Assembly (NCBI RefSeq): GCF_900106035.1
Contig: NZ_FNUC01000004.1
Coordinates: 3,633,722 to 3,697,721 of the forward strand
Length of the DNA: 64,000 bases
From: Jiangella alba
Lineage (GTDB): Bacteria > Actinomycetota > Actinomycetes > Jiangellales > Jiangellaceae
Direction of reading: 5' to 3'
Made by a program: the position numbers and the translations under genes. Position 1 is the stretch's first letter. Every line of letters starts with the position of its first letter. Under the pieces are notes generated by a model. That model saw only the letters and a program-made list of their open reading frames with translations, searched no databases and was not told the origin of the DNA. Below are positions 33,408 to 41,790 of the stretch, in pieces.

Positions 33408-34372
33408 GCCGTTTCCCCACTCTCGAAGTTGACGCAGTTGATGAGACTGTTCTCGACCGTGTCGCTCAGGGCGTGGTCGGTGTAGTAGGCGGTGTGCGGG
33501 CTGATCAGCACGTTCGGCAGCTCCTGCAGCCGCAGCCAGGTCTTGCTCTCGATCGGGCGGTGCCTGCGGTCGGCGTAGAAGATGCCTTCCTCGCCCTCGA
33601 GGACGTCCAGCGCCGCGCCGCCCAGGCGCCCGCTCTCCAGCGCCCGGAGCAGCGCCTCGGTGTCGACCAGTGGGCCGCGTCCGGTGTTGACGACGATCGC
33701 GCCGTCCTTCAAGAGCCCGATCCGCCGCTCGTCCAGCAGGTGACGGGTGTCCGCGGTGAGCGGGGTGTGCAGCGTGACGATGTCGCTGTGCCGCAGCAAC
33801 CGGTCGAGCGGGACGTCAGCGGGGCTCCGGTCGCGGGCCAGCACCCGGCAGCCGAAGCCCCGCAGCCGGTCGACGACCGCGGCGCCGATGCGTCCCGTCC
33901 CGACCACCCCGACGGTGACGTCGCGCAGCTCCCGCCCGCGCACGTCGCCGAGCCGGTAGTCGTGCACGTCGGCGCGGCGCAGCACCGACTTGGCGCCGCG
34001 CAGCGCCATCAGCATGAGCATCAGCGTGTAATCGGCGACGCTGTCGGGGGAGTACGCGACGTTGCCGACGGCGATGCCGACGCTGCGCGCGTAGCCGACG
34101 TCGATGTGGTCGTAGCCGATGCTCCGGGTCGAGACGTACCCGACGCCGGTCCGGCCGAGCGCGCGCAGCGTGGCGTTCGTGACCCGGTGCTGGTGGCCGA
34201 CGCTGACGCAGCGGTTGCCGCGGGCCAGGCCGGCGGTCGCCTCGGCGGGCGGCTCCGCCGTGATCGTCGGCACGACGCCGAAGCCCGGCGCCAGCCGCCG
34301 GAACAGCGCGGCCTCGTCCGGGCCGCAGCCGTAGACCGTGATACCCGTTCGGGCTGGTTCGCGCTGGCTCAC
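33404..34372 (-). CDS. vanH: VanH D-lactate dehydrogenase
   Basis: A 322-residue D-2-hydroxyacid dehydrogenase. The NADH motif is VVGTGRIGAAVVDRL near residue 155; the catalytic Arg, Glu and His are in STRSIGYDHID (the usual context of the binding region), EGEEGIFY and SPHTAYYTDHAL. It reduces pyruvate to the D-lactate used by VanA. It starts with GTG at 34372, first gene of the operon, directly behind the duplicated promoter block. Confidence 0.95.
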   Translation of the reverse strand: MSQREPARTGITVYGCGPDEAALFRRLAPGFGVVPTITAEPPAEATAGLARGNRCVSVGHQHRVTNATLRALGRTGVGYVSTRSIGYDHIDVGYARSVGIAVGNVAYSPDSVADYTLMLMLMALRGAKSVLRRADVHDYRLGDVRGRELRDVTVGVVGTGRIGAAVVDRLRGFGCRVLARDRSPADVPLDRLLRHSDIVTLHTPLTADTRHLLDERRIGLLKDGAIVVNTGRGPLVDTEALLRALESGRLGGAALDVLEGEEGIFYADRRHRPIESKTWLRLQELPNVLISPHTAYYTDHALSDTVENSLINCVNFESGETA

Positions 34373-34380
34373 GCCGTCAA

Positions 34381-34435
34381 GTCAAGGCGGCGCGGTGTTG
34401 CCGTCGCGTATGGGGAAATCGATACGCCGGCGATA
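34381..34435. promoter_or_regulatory. Candidate VanR-controlled promoter block, vanH copy
   Basis: Matches 29922-29976 at 49 of 55 positions. The inverted repeat GCGTAT-N10-ATACGC lies at 34406-34427; the spacer differs most between the copies, while the arms are identical, as expected for a dimeric regulator. The left edge is nine bases from the vanH GTG. Confidence 0.75.
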
Positions 34436-34500
34436 TGCGCCGGCGGGCAGGTGCGTGCGCCGCTTTGCAATGAGCACCGATACGCACCGCTGCCGATGGC

Positions 34501-34785
34501 TCAGACCAGCGGGCCGCCGTCGGTGGTGTCGTAGCGCCTGATGTCCAGGTGGGTGGGCGTCGCGGACTTCGGGCCCCGGGCGCGCCGGCGCCAGGCCTTC
34601 AGCGCGTCCGCGTCGCGCCACACCTCGACGACGTTGACGCGCTCGGGGTCGACGGAGTCGGCGGTGATGGCGATGTGAACGCAGCCGTCGGTGCCGCGGG
34701 CGCGCGTGACGAGGCCACGGAAGGCCGCGACGAAGGCGTCGCGCTCGTCGGCGGCGACCAGTTCGTGGCCGGCGATGATGATCAT
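34501..34785 (-). CDS. ABM-fold (antibiotic biosynthesis monooxygenase-like) protein
   Basis: A 94-residue ferredoxin-like-fold protein: MIIIAGHELVAADERDAFVAAF at the start and HIAITADSVDPERVNVVEVWRDADAL in the middle are typical of the ABM domain. Members act as small cofactor-free monooxygenases or as haem-degrading or binding proteins. It sits 19 bases after a SnoaL-like gene on the same strand and probably forms a two-gene operon with it. Confidence 0.85.
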   Translation of the reverse strand: MIIIAGHELVAADERDAFVAAFRGLVTRARGTDGCVHIAITADSVDPERVNVVEVWRDADALKAWRRRARGPKSATPTHLDIRRYDTTDGGPLV

Positions 34786-34804
34786 GTCTGCTCCTCCGGG
34801 GTCG

Positions 34805-35560
34805 TCAGGCCTTGACGTAGCCGCGGGCCTCGGCGATGCGGCCGGCGCGGACGCGCAGCAGGTTCACCCCGCGGACGTGGTCCTCTTCGCCGTCGCCCCA
34901 CTGCAGCAGCCACGGCTGGACGGCGAGGTCGCCGTGGATCTCGGCCGGCTCCGGTGTGAACCGCAGCTCCGGGTTCGCCGCCAGCTCGGACCACCGCGCC
35001 AGGCACGCCGCGCCGCCCTCGCGCCGGACGCCGTCGGGTGCGGGGCCGGAGTCCTCGATGACGCAGTCGTCGGCGATCAGGCCGGCGAGGAGCGCGGGGT
35101 CGTGCGCGCGGAAGGCCTCGTTGTACTGGTCGAGGACCTGGCGGGTGCTGCGCCCGGCGCCGGCGGTGCTTGCGGCGTCGGGGGCCAGCGGGACGCCGCC
35201 GGTCTTGCTGTAGGCGAGCGCCTCGACGATCAGGCCGTCGCGCACCCGCAGCAGCGTCACGCCGCGCACGGAGCCGTCCGGGCCGGCGCCGAAGCGGTAG
35301 CGCCAGCGGATGGTCGCCCGCTCACCGGCGACGGCGACGTCCTCGGGCTCGAACCGGGTGGTGCGGTCGGCGGCGAGCTCGCGCCAGAACGTCAGGCAGG
35401 CCTCCCGGCCCACGTAGCGGGCGCCGTCGGGGGCCGGCTGGATGGCGTCCATCACGCAGCCGGCCCCGACCAGCTCGGTGAGCGCCTCGGCGTCGTGGTC
35501 CAGGAACGCGCGGTTGAAACGGTCGACGGTGTCGGCCGTCGTGCGAGTCGTCGTCGGCAT
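34805..35560 (-). CDS. Tandem SnoaL-like (NTF2-fold) protein
   Basis: A 251-residue soluble protein made of two SnoaL-like domains in tandem: FNRAFLDHDAEALTELVGAGCVM ... VRGVTLLRVRDGLIVEALAY, and YNEAFRAHDPALLAGLIADDCVI ... VRGVNLLRVRAGRIAEARGY. Most family members have one domain, so this is an internal duplication. The fold is used by polyketide cyclases, isomerases and binding proteins. I chose the ATG at 35560, which has AAGGAG upstream. It is divergent from a TetR gene with operators between them. Confidence 0.85.
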   Translation of the reverse strand: MPTTTRTTADTVDRFNRAFLDHDAEALTELVGAGCVMDAIQPAPDGARYVGREACLTFWRELAADRTTRFEPEDVAVAGERATIRWRYRFGAGPDGSVRGVTLLRVRDGLIVEALAYSKTGGVPLAPDAASTAGAGRSTRQVLDQYNEAFRAHDPALLAGLIADDCVIEDSGPAPDGVRREGGAACLARWSELAANPELRFTPEPAEIHGDLAVQPWLLQWGDGEEDHVRGVNLLRVRAGRIAEARGYVKA

Positions 35561-35577
35561 GTCGGGCTCCTTGATAG

Positions 35578-35619
35578 ATAGACCATTCGGTCTATGCACC
35601 ATATAGACCGGTCGATCTA
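35578..35619. promoter_or_regulatory. Two palindromic operators between the SnoaL and TetR genes
   Basis: The first, 35578-35595, is a clean palindrome with arms ATAGACC and GGTCTAT around ATTC. The second, 35604-35619, shares TAGACC and ends TCTA, with two mismatched pairs. Spacing and position in the 81-base divergent gap fit the binding sites of the TetR protein, controlling both directions. Confidence 0.7.
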
Positions 35620-35641
35620 CTGGTCAAGTAGAGTGGGGTCC

Positions 35642-36202
35642 GTGACCACACGCACGGTGCCGGGACCGCGTGAGCGCCTGCTGGCCGCGGCCAAGGAGCT
35701 GACCTACGAGCAGGGCGTCTCCGTGGGCGTCGATGCCCTGCTCAAACGGGCGAACGTGGCCCGGCGGTCGCTCTACGAGCACTTCGGCGGCAAGGACGGG
35801 CTGATCACCGAGGTGCTGCGGGTGAGCGCCGACGAGGACGAGGCCGCGTACCGGCGGGCCATGCTGGCCGCGGGCGACGACCCGCGCGGCCGCCTGCTGG
35901 CGATCTTCGACTGGCTCGACGGCGTCATCCAGGAGCCCGACTTCCGCGGCTGCCGCTACCTCGCCGCGGAGCTCGCCCTGGCGCCGGACCACCCGGCGCA
36001 CGCGGTCACGCGGCGGTATCGCGAGCGGGTGCACGACCTCCTGGCGACCGAGCTGCGCGCCCTCGGCCACCCCCGGCCGGACCCGGCGGCCGCGCAGCTG
36101 TTCCTCCTCATCGACGGCGCCCTCGCCGTCGGCGCCACCCGCCCCGCCGCCCACCCGGCCGCCGCCGCCCGCCAGCTCGCCGACCACGTCATCGGCGGCT
36201 GA
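35642..36202 (+). CDS. TetR-family regulator
   Basis: A 186-residue repressor with the N-terminal helix-turn-helix GVSVGVDALLKRANVARRSLYEHFGGKDGLITEVL and a helical ligand-binding remainder. The GTG at 35642 places the HTH at the usual distance from the N terminus. It likely represses the divergent SnoaL/ABM genes and itself through the palindromes in between. The inducer is unknown. Confidence 0.9.
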   Translation: MTTRTVPGPRERLLAAAKELTYEQGVSVGVDALLKRANVARRSLYEHFGGKDGLITEVLRVSADEDEAAYRRAMLAAGDDPRGRLLAIFDWLDGVIQEPDFRGCRYLAAELALAPDHPAHAVTRRYRERVHDLLATELRALGHPRPDPAAAQLFLLIDGALAVGATRPAAHPAAAARQLADHVIGG

Positions 36203-36313
36203 CGCCCGGTTGCCGGCGGCTGGCGGGCGGATCGGCGCCGGGCGGTTGGGTGTCGGGCGACCGGCCGCGCGGATGCCGCCGACGGCCGCGCTGTCCGCGG
36301 TGTAGGGAGGGTC

Positions 36314-36343
36314 TTGACGGGGCGGGAAGGCATGCGCGAATCT
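36314..36343 (+). promoter_or_regulatory. Candidate promoter of the GH123-like gene
   Basis: TTGACG at 36314-36319 and GAATCT at 36338-36343 are separated by 18 bases and lie 37 bases before the start. The ribosome site CAGGAG is at 36367-36372. The remaining intergenic part, 36203-36313, shows nothing recognisable. Confidence 0.4.
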
Positions 36344-36379
36344 GAGCGACATCTCTCCTATTCGGTCAGGAGTATGCAG

Positions 36380-39181
36380 ATGCGCTCTCGCCTTCTCGCT
36401 TTGTCGGGTATGGCCGCTCTGATCGCCGCGCTACTGGCGGCCGCACCGGCCAGCAGCCAGGAACCGGCCGGCGCCGCGGACACCGAGGCCGGCGCCGTCG
36501 TCTGGCTGCCGACCGGGTCGTTCGCCAGCTCCTCGCTCGTCCGGGTCGGCCGCGACGCGGTGCCGGGCGCCGCGCTCGCGGGCGACCAGGTGCTGCGGCT
36601 CGAGACCCCGGCCGGCGGGCGCGGGTCGGCGCAGCTGGCGGTGCACGCGCCGGCCGGGCTGGACGACCTGACGGTGTCGGTGGACCGGCCGCGGTCCCGG
36701 CACGGCGGCACGCTGCCGGCCGGCGCCGTCCAGGTGCGCTACCCGGAGTTCATCCCGTTCGACTCCGGCGGCGTCATCGCCGACCCGCTGCGCGAGGTCC
36801 CCGCCGTCGACGTCGAGAGCGGCACCAGCCAGCCGGTGTGGTTCAGCGTCGACGTCCCGGCCGGCGCGGCGCCCGGCGTCTACACCGCGGCGGTGCAGAT
36901 CGGCACGGCCACGGGCGGCATCGGCACGTGGACGCTGCAGGTCGTGGTCGCGGACGTCGCGCTGGACCCGATGGCGGACCGGCCGTTCATCCTGGACCTC
37001 TGGGCGCATCCCGACGCGGTCGCCGACCAGACCGGCACGGCGCTGTGGAGCGAGGAGCACTGGACGGCCATGCGGCCGTACCTGAGCGACCTCGCCGAGC
37101 ACGGGCAGCGCGTCGTCAACGTCGCCGTCACCGAGGACCCGTGGATGGTGACCCACGACGGGCAGTGGCGGCCGCAGACGTGGAGCCACTTCGCGTCGAC
37201 GGTCGAGTGGCGGTGGGACGGCGAGCGCTTCGACTTCGACTTCGGCGTCTTCGACCGGTACGTCGAGGAGTCGCGGGCGGCGGGCATCGGCGAGCGCATC
37301 CACGCCTTCGCGATGCTCCAGTTCGACCACCGCGAGCGGTTCGTCTACACCGACACCCGCACCGGCGAGCGAGTGGTCGAGGAGGTCGACCTCGGCGACG
37401 CGCGCTACCGCGAGGGCTGGGGCCAGTTCCTCGGCGCGTTCTCCGAGCACCTGACCGAGAAGGGCTGGTTCGGCGACGCCTCGCTCGGCTTCGACGAACG
37501 GCCGGCCAACGAAATGGCCACCGTCTTCGACGTGCTCGAGGACGAGGCGCCGCAGTGGCTGGGCAAGATCGCTGTGGCCGCCAACAGCCTCGACGTCCAG
37601 GACTACGCCGACTACGTCAGCTACAACTACTCGTTCCTCGACAGCGTGCCCGACGAGGACATCGCCCGGCGCAAGGCCGAGGGCAAGCCGACGCTGTTCT
37701 ACACCTACATGAACCCGCTGCGGCCCAACACCGTCACCGCGTCGCCGCCGGTCTCGGCCCGCGTGCTCGGCTGGGTGGTCGCGCAGCGCGACCTCGACGG
37801 CTTCCTGCGGTGGACGTACAACTCGTGGCCGCAGGACGTGCACGACGACCCCAGCTTCCGGTACGGCCAGGGCGACGAGTACATCGTCTACCCGGGCGCC
37901 GACGGGCCGGTGTCGTCGATCCGCTGGGAGGCGTTCGCCGACGGTCTCGACGACGCCGAGCTGCTGCGGCTGTACGCCGAGCGGAACGGCCGCGACGACG
38001 CCGTCTTCACCGAGGTCCTCGACGCGATCGACCCGCGGGCCGAGAGCACCCCGGCGGCGTGGTCGGCCATGCTGCTGGGCCGGCGCGCGGTGCTGGACGG
38101 GCTGCTGCCCGACGGCGGTCTCGAGGTCACCGTGTCGCGCACGGACGCCGAGGTGACGCCCGGCGACGTCGTCGACGTCACCGTGACCGCCGTGGCCACC
38201 GGCGACCGGCCGGTGCCCGCGCCGCGGCTGGACCTGCCCGGCCAGCCGGGGTGGTCCGCGCGCGTGGTGTCCGGTCCGGCGCCGGGCGCGCTGCTGCCGG
38301 GGGAGCAGGCGACGTGGCAGCTCCAGGTCAGCGTCCACGACGACGCCGGCGCCTACCTCTACCTCGGCGGCGCGGTGACCGACCCGGCCGGCCGGCTGCT
38401 GGCCGGGTTCGCGACCGACCTCACCGTCCGGCCGCCGGTCGAGCTGACCGCGCCGCCGGCCGCCGCGCCGGCCAGCTCGCCCGACGCCACCAGCCCGGTG
38501 ACCATCGCGGTGCCCGTCGCCAACGCGTCCAGCCGCGAGCAGACCGTCGAGCTGGCCGTCTCCGGACTCGGCTTCTGGCAGGTCGTGACGCCGCCGGCGC
38601 CGGTGACGCTGCCGCCCGGCGGCACGGCCGACCTCTCGGTGCAGCTCAGCCCGGGCGGGCGCACCGGCTGGACCACCGTGGACGTCGAGGTGCGCCACGG
38701 CGGCGCCGCGGTCGGCGGCGGGCGGGTCGACGTCGTCTCCGGCGGCCGGCACGTGTCCGACTGGGACTGGGTGTCCGAGGCCAACGGCTGGGGCCCGGCC
38801 GAACGCGACGCCAGCAACGGCGAGGACCAGCCCGGCGACGGCGCCAGAATGACGATCGGCGGCCGCCAGTACGGCAAGGGCATCGGCGCGCACGCGGCCT
38901 CCCGCATCGTCCTCGACCTCGCCGGACGGTGCAGCCGGTTCCAGACCGACATCGGCGTCGACGACGAGGTCGCCGGCGGCAGCGTCCGGTTCCGGGTCGA
39001 GGCGGACGGCCGCGAGCTCTACGTGTCGCCGGTCATGACCGGCTCGGCCGCGGCCCGCTGGGTCGACGTCGACGTGACCGGTGTGCGCACACTGGCGCTC
39101 GTCGTCGACGACGCGGGCAACGGCAACGGGCAGGACCACGCCGACTGGGCCGGCGCCTGGCTGCGCTGCACCCCGGACTGA
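36380..39181 (+). CDS. Secreted GH123-like glycosidase with NPCBM domain
   Basis: A 933-residue exported protein. A signal peptide (residues 1-25, ending ASSQ) precedes a beta-sandwich region and a barrel domain of the GH123/DUF4091 group, in which SLGFDERPANEM near residue 370 carries the adjacent Asp-Glu pair expected for substrate-assisted catalysis. Ig-like segments follow (about 580-780), then an NPCBM carbohydrate-binding domain (about 790-933; GGRQYGKGIGAHAASRIVLDL). GH123 proper cleaves beta-linked GalNAc; activity here is inferred. I chose the ATG at 36380, seven bases after CAGGAG. Confidence 0.8.
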   Translation: MRSRLLALSGMAALIAALLAAAPASSQEPAGAADTEAGAVVWLPTGSFASSSLVRVGRDAVPGAALAGDQVLRLETPAGGRGSAQLAVHAPAGLDDLTVSVDRPRSRHGGTLPAGAVQVRYPEFIPFDSGGVIADPLREVPAVDVESGTSQPVWFSVDVPAGAAPGVYTAAVQIGTATGGIGTWTLQVVVADVALDPMADRPFILDLWAHPDAVADQTGTALWSEEHWTAMRPYLSDLAEHGQRVVNVAVTEDPWMVTHDGQWRPQTWSHFASTVEWRWDGERFDFDFGVFDRYVEESRAAGIGERIHAFAMLQFDHRERFVYTDTRTGERVVEEVDLGDARYREGWGQFLGAFSEHLTEKGWFGDASLGFDERPANEMATVFDVLEDEAPQWLGKIAVAANSLDVQDYADYVSYNYSFLDSVPDEDIARRKAEGKPTLFYTYMNPLRPNTVTASPPVSARVLGWVVAQRDLDGFLRWTYNSWPQDVHDDPSFRYGQGDEYIVYPGADGPVSSIRWEAFADGLDDAELLRLYAERNGRDDAVFTEVLDAIDPRAESTPAAWSAMLLGRRAVLDGLLPDGGLEVTVSRTDAEVTPGDVVDVTVTAVATGDRPVPAPRLDLPGQPGWSARVVSGPAPGALLPGEQATWQLQVSVHDDAGAYLYLGGAVTDPAGRLLAGFATDLTVRPPVELTAPPAAAPASSPDATSPVTIAVPVANASSREQTVELAVSGLGFWQVVTPPAPVTLPPGGTADLSVQLSPGGRTGWTTVDVEVRHGGAAVGGGRVDVVSGGRHVSDWDWVSEANGWGPAERDASNGEDQPGDGARMTIGGRQYGKGIGAHAASRIVLDLAGRCSRFQTDIGVDDEVAGGSVRFRVEADGRELYVSPVMTGSAAARWVDVDVTGVRTLALVVDDAGNGNGQDHADWAGAWLRCTPD

Positions 39182-39190
39182 GGAACGCGG

Positions 39191-40075
39191 TCAGGCCGGC
39201 GCGGGCGCGATGGTGGCGGCCGCGTCGGCCAGCGCCGCCAGCAGAGCAGCCGTGGCGGGCGGGTCGGGCGGCTCGCCGTACGTGGCCGCGTAGATGTGCT
39301 GGCGCGAGCCGGGCAGCTCGCTGGCCTCGATGCCATCGGCGCGGTGGGCGCGCAGGGCCAGCCCGGGGCTGGTCGTGACGCCCAGGCCGGCGACGACGAG
39401 GGCCTGCATGACGACCATGTCGTCGGAGGTGTAGCCGATGCGCGGCTCGAACCCCTCGTCGGCGCAGATGGACAGCAGGTGGATGCGGCACCGGTCGCAG
39501 CCGGCGATCCAGGTGGCGTCGCGCTGCGACGACAGCGTCTGCCCGGGGCTGGTCGACAGCAGGTACAGCGGGTCGTCGAGCAGGTGGTGCAGGCGGACGT
39601 GCGGCGGCTCGGGCTCGGTGTCGTCGTAGCGGAAGATGATCGCGACGTCGATGGCGCCGGTGCGCAGCAGCTCCAGCGCCTCCGGCGGCTGGGTGTCGGT
39701 GAGGCCGATCCGCAGCCCGGGATGCTGGTCGGCCAGCGCCGCCACCGCCCGCGGGATGAGCGAGCCGATGACGGACGAGAAGCTGGCCAGGCGCACCCGC
39801 CCGGCGCTCAGCCCGACGTGCGCGGACAGCTCGGCGTCGGCGGCGTCGATGCGCCCGAGGATCTCCGCCGCCCGCGACGCCAGCAGCCGCCCGGCGGGGG
39901 TGAGCCGGACCCCGCGGCCGGCGCGTTGCAGCAGCTGCGCGCCGGTCTCGGCCTCGAGCCGGGCGAGGTGGTGGCTGACGGTCGGCTGCGTGTAGTGCAG
40001 CTCCTTCGCCACCGCCGTGACCGAGCCGAGCCGCGCGAGCGCGTCGATGACCCGCAGCCGGGTGACGTCGAGCAT
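39191..40075 (-). CDS. LysR-family regulator
   Basis: A 294-residue LysR protein with the N-terminal winged helix LRVIDALARLGSVTAVAKELHYTQPTVSHHLARLE and a periplasmic-binding-like effector domain (RVRLASFSSVIGSLIPRAVAAL onwards). It is divergent from a DHFR-fold reductase gene, the usual arrangement of a LysR activator with its target. The 74-base gap contains CATTAGACGTATG at about 40113-40125, a possible binding site. Confidence 0.9.
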   Translation of the reverse strand: MLDVTRLRVIDALARLGSVTAVAKELHYTQPTVSHHLARLEAETGAQLLQRAGRGVRLTPAGRLLASRAAEILGRIDAADAELSAHVGLSAGRVRLASFSSVIGSLIPRAVAALADQHPGLRIGLTDTQPPEALELLRTGAIDVAIIFRYDDTEPEPPHVRLHHLLDDPLYLLSTSPGQTLSSQRDATWIAGCDRCRIHLLSICADEGFEPRIGYTSDDMVVMQALVVAGLGVTTSPGLALRAHRADGIEASELPGSRQHIYAATYGEPPDPPATAALLAALADAAATIAPAPA

Positions 40076-40149
40076 GCATCGACCCCCTCTATGGGACAGC
40101 GAGACCATTGACATTAGACGTATGAGTCGATCCGGCGCACGCTCGGTCC

Positions 40150-40782
40150 ATGGCACTCGCTCGCGTTCACAACTTCGCCATCTCCCTCGATGGCTACGGC
40201 ACCGGTGAGGGGCAGAGCGCCGACGCGCACTTCGGCCACGCCGGCGACCGGCTGCACCAGTGGATGTTCGCGACCCGCTGGTGGGACCCGGGCGGCAGCG
40301 GCGGCGTCGACGACGCGTACGTCCAGCGGCACGACCCCGGCATCGGCGCCGAGATCATGGGCGCCGGGAAGTGGGGCCACCCCGGCTGGCAGGACGACCC
40401 GGACTGGAAGGGCGCCTGGGGCCCCAACCCGCCGTTCCACACGCCGGTCTTCGTGCTCACCCACCACACCCGCCCGCCGATCGAGATGGAGGGCGGCACC
40501 ACCTTCCACTTCCTCGACGCGTCGCCGGCCGAGGCGCTGGCGGCGGCCCGCGAGGCCGCGGACGGCAAGGACGTGCGCATCGGCGGCGGCCCGACGACGA
40601 TCCGCGAGTTCCTCGCCGCCGGGCTGATCGACCAGCTGCACGTGGCGATCGTCCCGATCCTGCTGGGCCGCGGCGTGCGCCTCTGGGACGGGCTGGAGGG
40701 CCTGGAGCAGGACTACCGGGTCGAGGCCACCTCGTCGCCGAGCGGCGTCACGCACGTGACGTTCACCCGCGCGGGCTCCTGA
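40150..40782 (+). CDS. DHFR-fold / RibD-C-terminal-domain reductase
   Basis: A 210-residue protein of the RibD C-terminal/dihydrofolate-reductase superfamily: VHNFAISLDGYGTGEGQS at the N terminus, the NADPH-binding segment DVRIGGGPTTIREFLAAGLIDQLHVAIVPILLGRGVRLWD near residue 140. Chromosomal members reduce varied small molecules; true folate reduction is unlikely. It probably is the target of the divergent LysR regulator. Confidence 0.88.
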   Translation: MALARVHNFAISLDGYGTGEGQSADAHFGHAGDRLHQWMFATRWWDPGGSGGVDDAYVQRHDPGIGAEIMGAGKWGHPGWQDDPDWKGAWGPNPPFHTPVFVLTHHTRPPIEMEGGTTFHFLDASPAEALAAAREAADGKDVRIGGGPTTIREFLAAGLIDQLHVAIVPILLGRGVRLWDGLEGLEQDYRVEATSSPSGVTHVTFTRAGS

Positions 40783-40788
40783 GCGGGG

Positions 40789-41790
40789 TCAGCCGGCGGT
40801 CGACTGCCGGACGACGAGCTCGGGCTGGAAGACGATCTGCTGGTGCTCGTGGTCGGGGCGGCCGGACGAGTGGTCGAGCAGCAGGCGGGCGGCCTCGTAG
40901 CCCAGCCGCCGGGTCGGCTGGCGGACCGAGCTCAGCGGCACGATCCAGTCGGCGGCGAAGTCGACGTCGTCGTAGCCGATGAGGGCGAGGTCGTCGGGCA
41001 CCCGCACGCCGTGCCGGGCCAGCGCGCGGTAGGCGCCGAAGGCCAGGACGTCGTTGGCGCAGAAGACGGCGGTGGGCCGGCGGCGGCGCTGCAGCAGCAG
41101 GTCGATCGCGGCCGAGCCGGAGCGGATGTCCATGCCCTCGTTGTGGCTGACGACGATCGCCTCGGCCGGGTTCAGGCCGAACCGGGTGACCGCCTGGCGC
41201 GCACCGTCGAGGCGGTCGGCGTGCTGCCGGACCGACGTCGGCCCGGCGACGTAGGCGACGTGGCGGTGGCCGAGCTCGAGCAGGTGTGTCATCGCCATGT
41301 CGCCACCCTGCACGTCGTCGACGGCGACGGAGCACTCGCGGCCGGACCCCTGCCGGTCGAGGTAGACGAACGGGATGTCGTGCTCGGCGAGGATGCGGTG
41401 CGCCGAGCGGGTGCCGCGCGACGGCGTGATGAGGACGCCGCGGACCCGCTCGGACGCGAGCGTGCGCAGGTGCCGCTCCTCGCGGTCGACGGAGTCGTCG
41501 GAGTTGCACAGGATGACGGCGTGGTCGGCCTCGGTGGCGGCGTCCTCGACGCCGCGGGAGGCCTCGGTGAAGAACGGGTTGGAGACGTCGATGACGACCA
41601 GCCCGATGACGCGGCTCATCGCGCCGCCGAGCTGCCGGGCGTGCTGGTTGGCGACGTAGCCGAGGGCGGCGATGGCGGCGAGCACGCGTTCGCGGGTCTT
41701 GTGCGACACGATCTCGGGGCGGTTCAGCGTGTTCGACACCGTGCCCTGGGACACGCCCGCGCGCGCCGCGACGTCGGCGATGCTCACCAT
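40789..41790 (-). CDS. LacI-family regulator, probably of rhamnose genes
   Basis: A 333-residue LacI protein: HTH SIADVAARAGVSQGTVSNTLNRPEIVSHKTRERVLAAI and a sugar-binding domain (VIGLVVIDVSNPFF, VLITPSRG, DDVQGGDMAMTHLLELGHRHVAYVAGP, FCANDVLAFGAYRAL, LIGYDDVDFAADWIVPL). I chose the ATG at 41790; one 24 bases upstream is possible. It is the last gene after rhaB and a hydrolase, and the perfect palindrome at 47323-47336 is a fitting operator. Confidence 0.92.
   Translation of the reverse strand: MVSIADVAARAGVSQGTVSNTLNRPEIVSHKTRERVLAAIAALGYVANQHARQLGGAMSRVIGLVVIDVSNPFFTEASRGVEDAATEADHAVILCNSDDSVDREERHLRTLASERVRGVLITPSRGTRSAHRILAEHDIPFVYLDRQGSGRECSVAVDDVQGGDMAMTHLLELGHRHVAYVAGPTSVRQHADRLDGARQAVTRFGLNPAEAIVVSHNEGMDIRSGSAAIDLLLQRRRRPTAVFCANDVLAFGAYRALARHGVRVPDDLALIGYDDVDFAADWIVPLSSVRQPTRRLGYEAARLLLDHSSGRPDHEHQQIVFQPELVVRQSTAG

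Noticed and set aside
34501..36202. Antibiotic biosynthesis cluster (ABM, SnoaL-like and TetR genes)
   Set aside because: No polyketide, peptide or terpene synthase is in the window, and these small families are common outside biosynthetic clusters.
40150..40782. True dihydrofolate reductase or riboflavin enzyme
   Set aside because: Only the RibD-C/DHFR superfamily fold is supported; active-site features of the housekeeping enzymes are missing and the context is a LysR pair.
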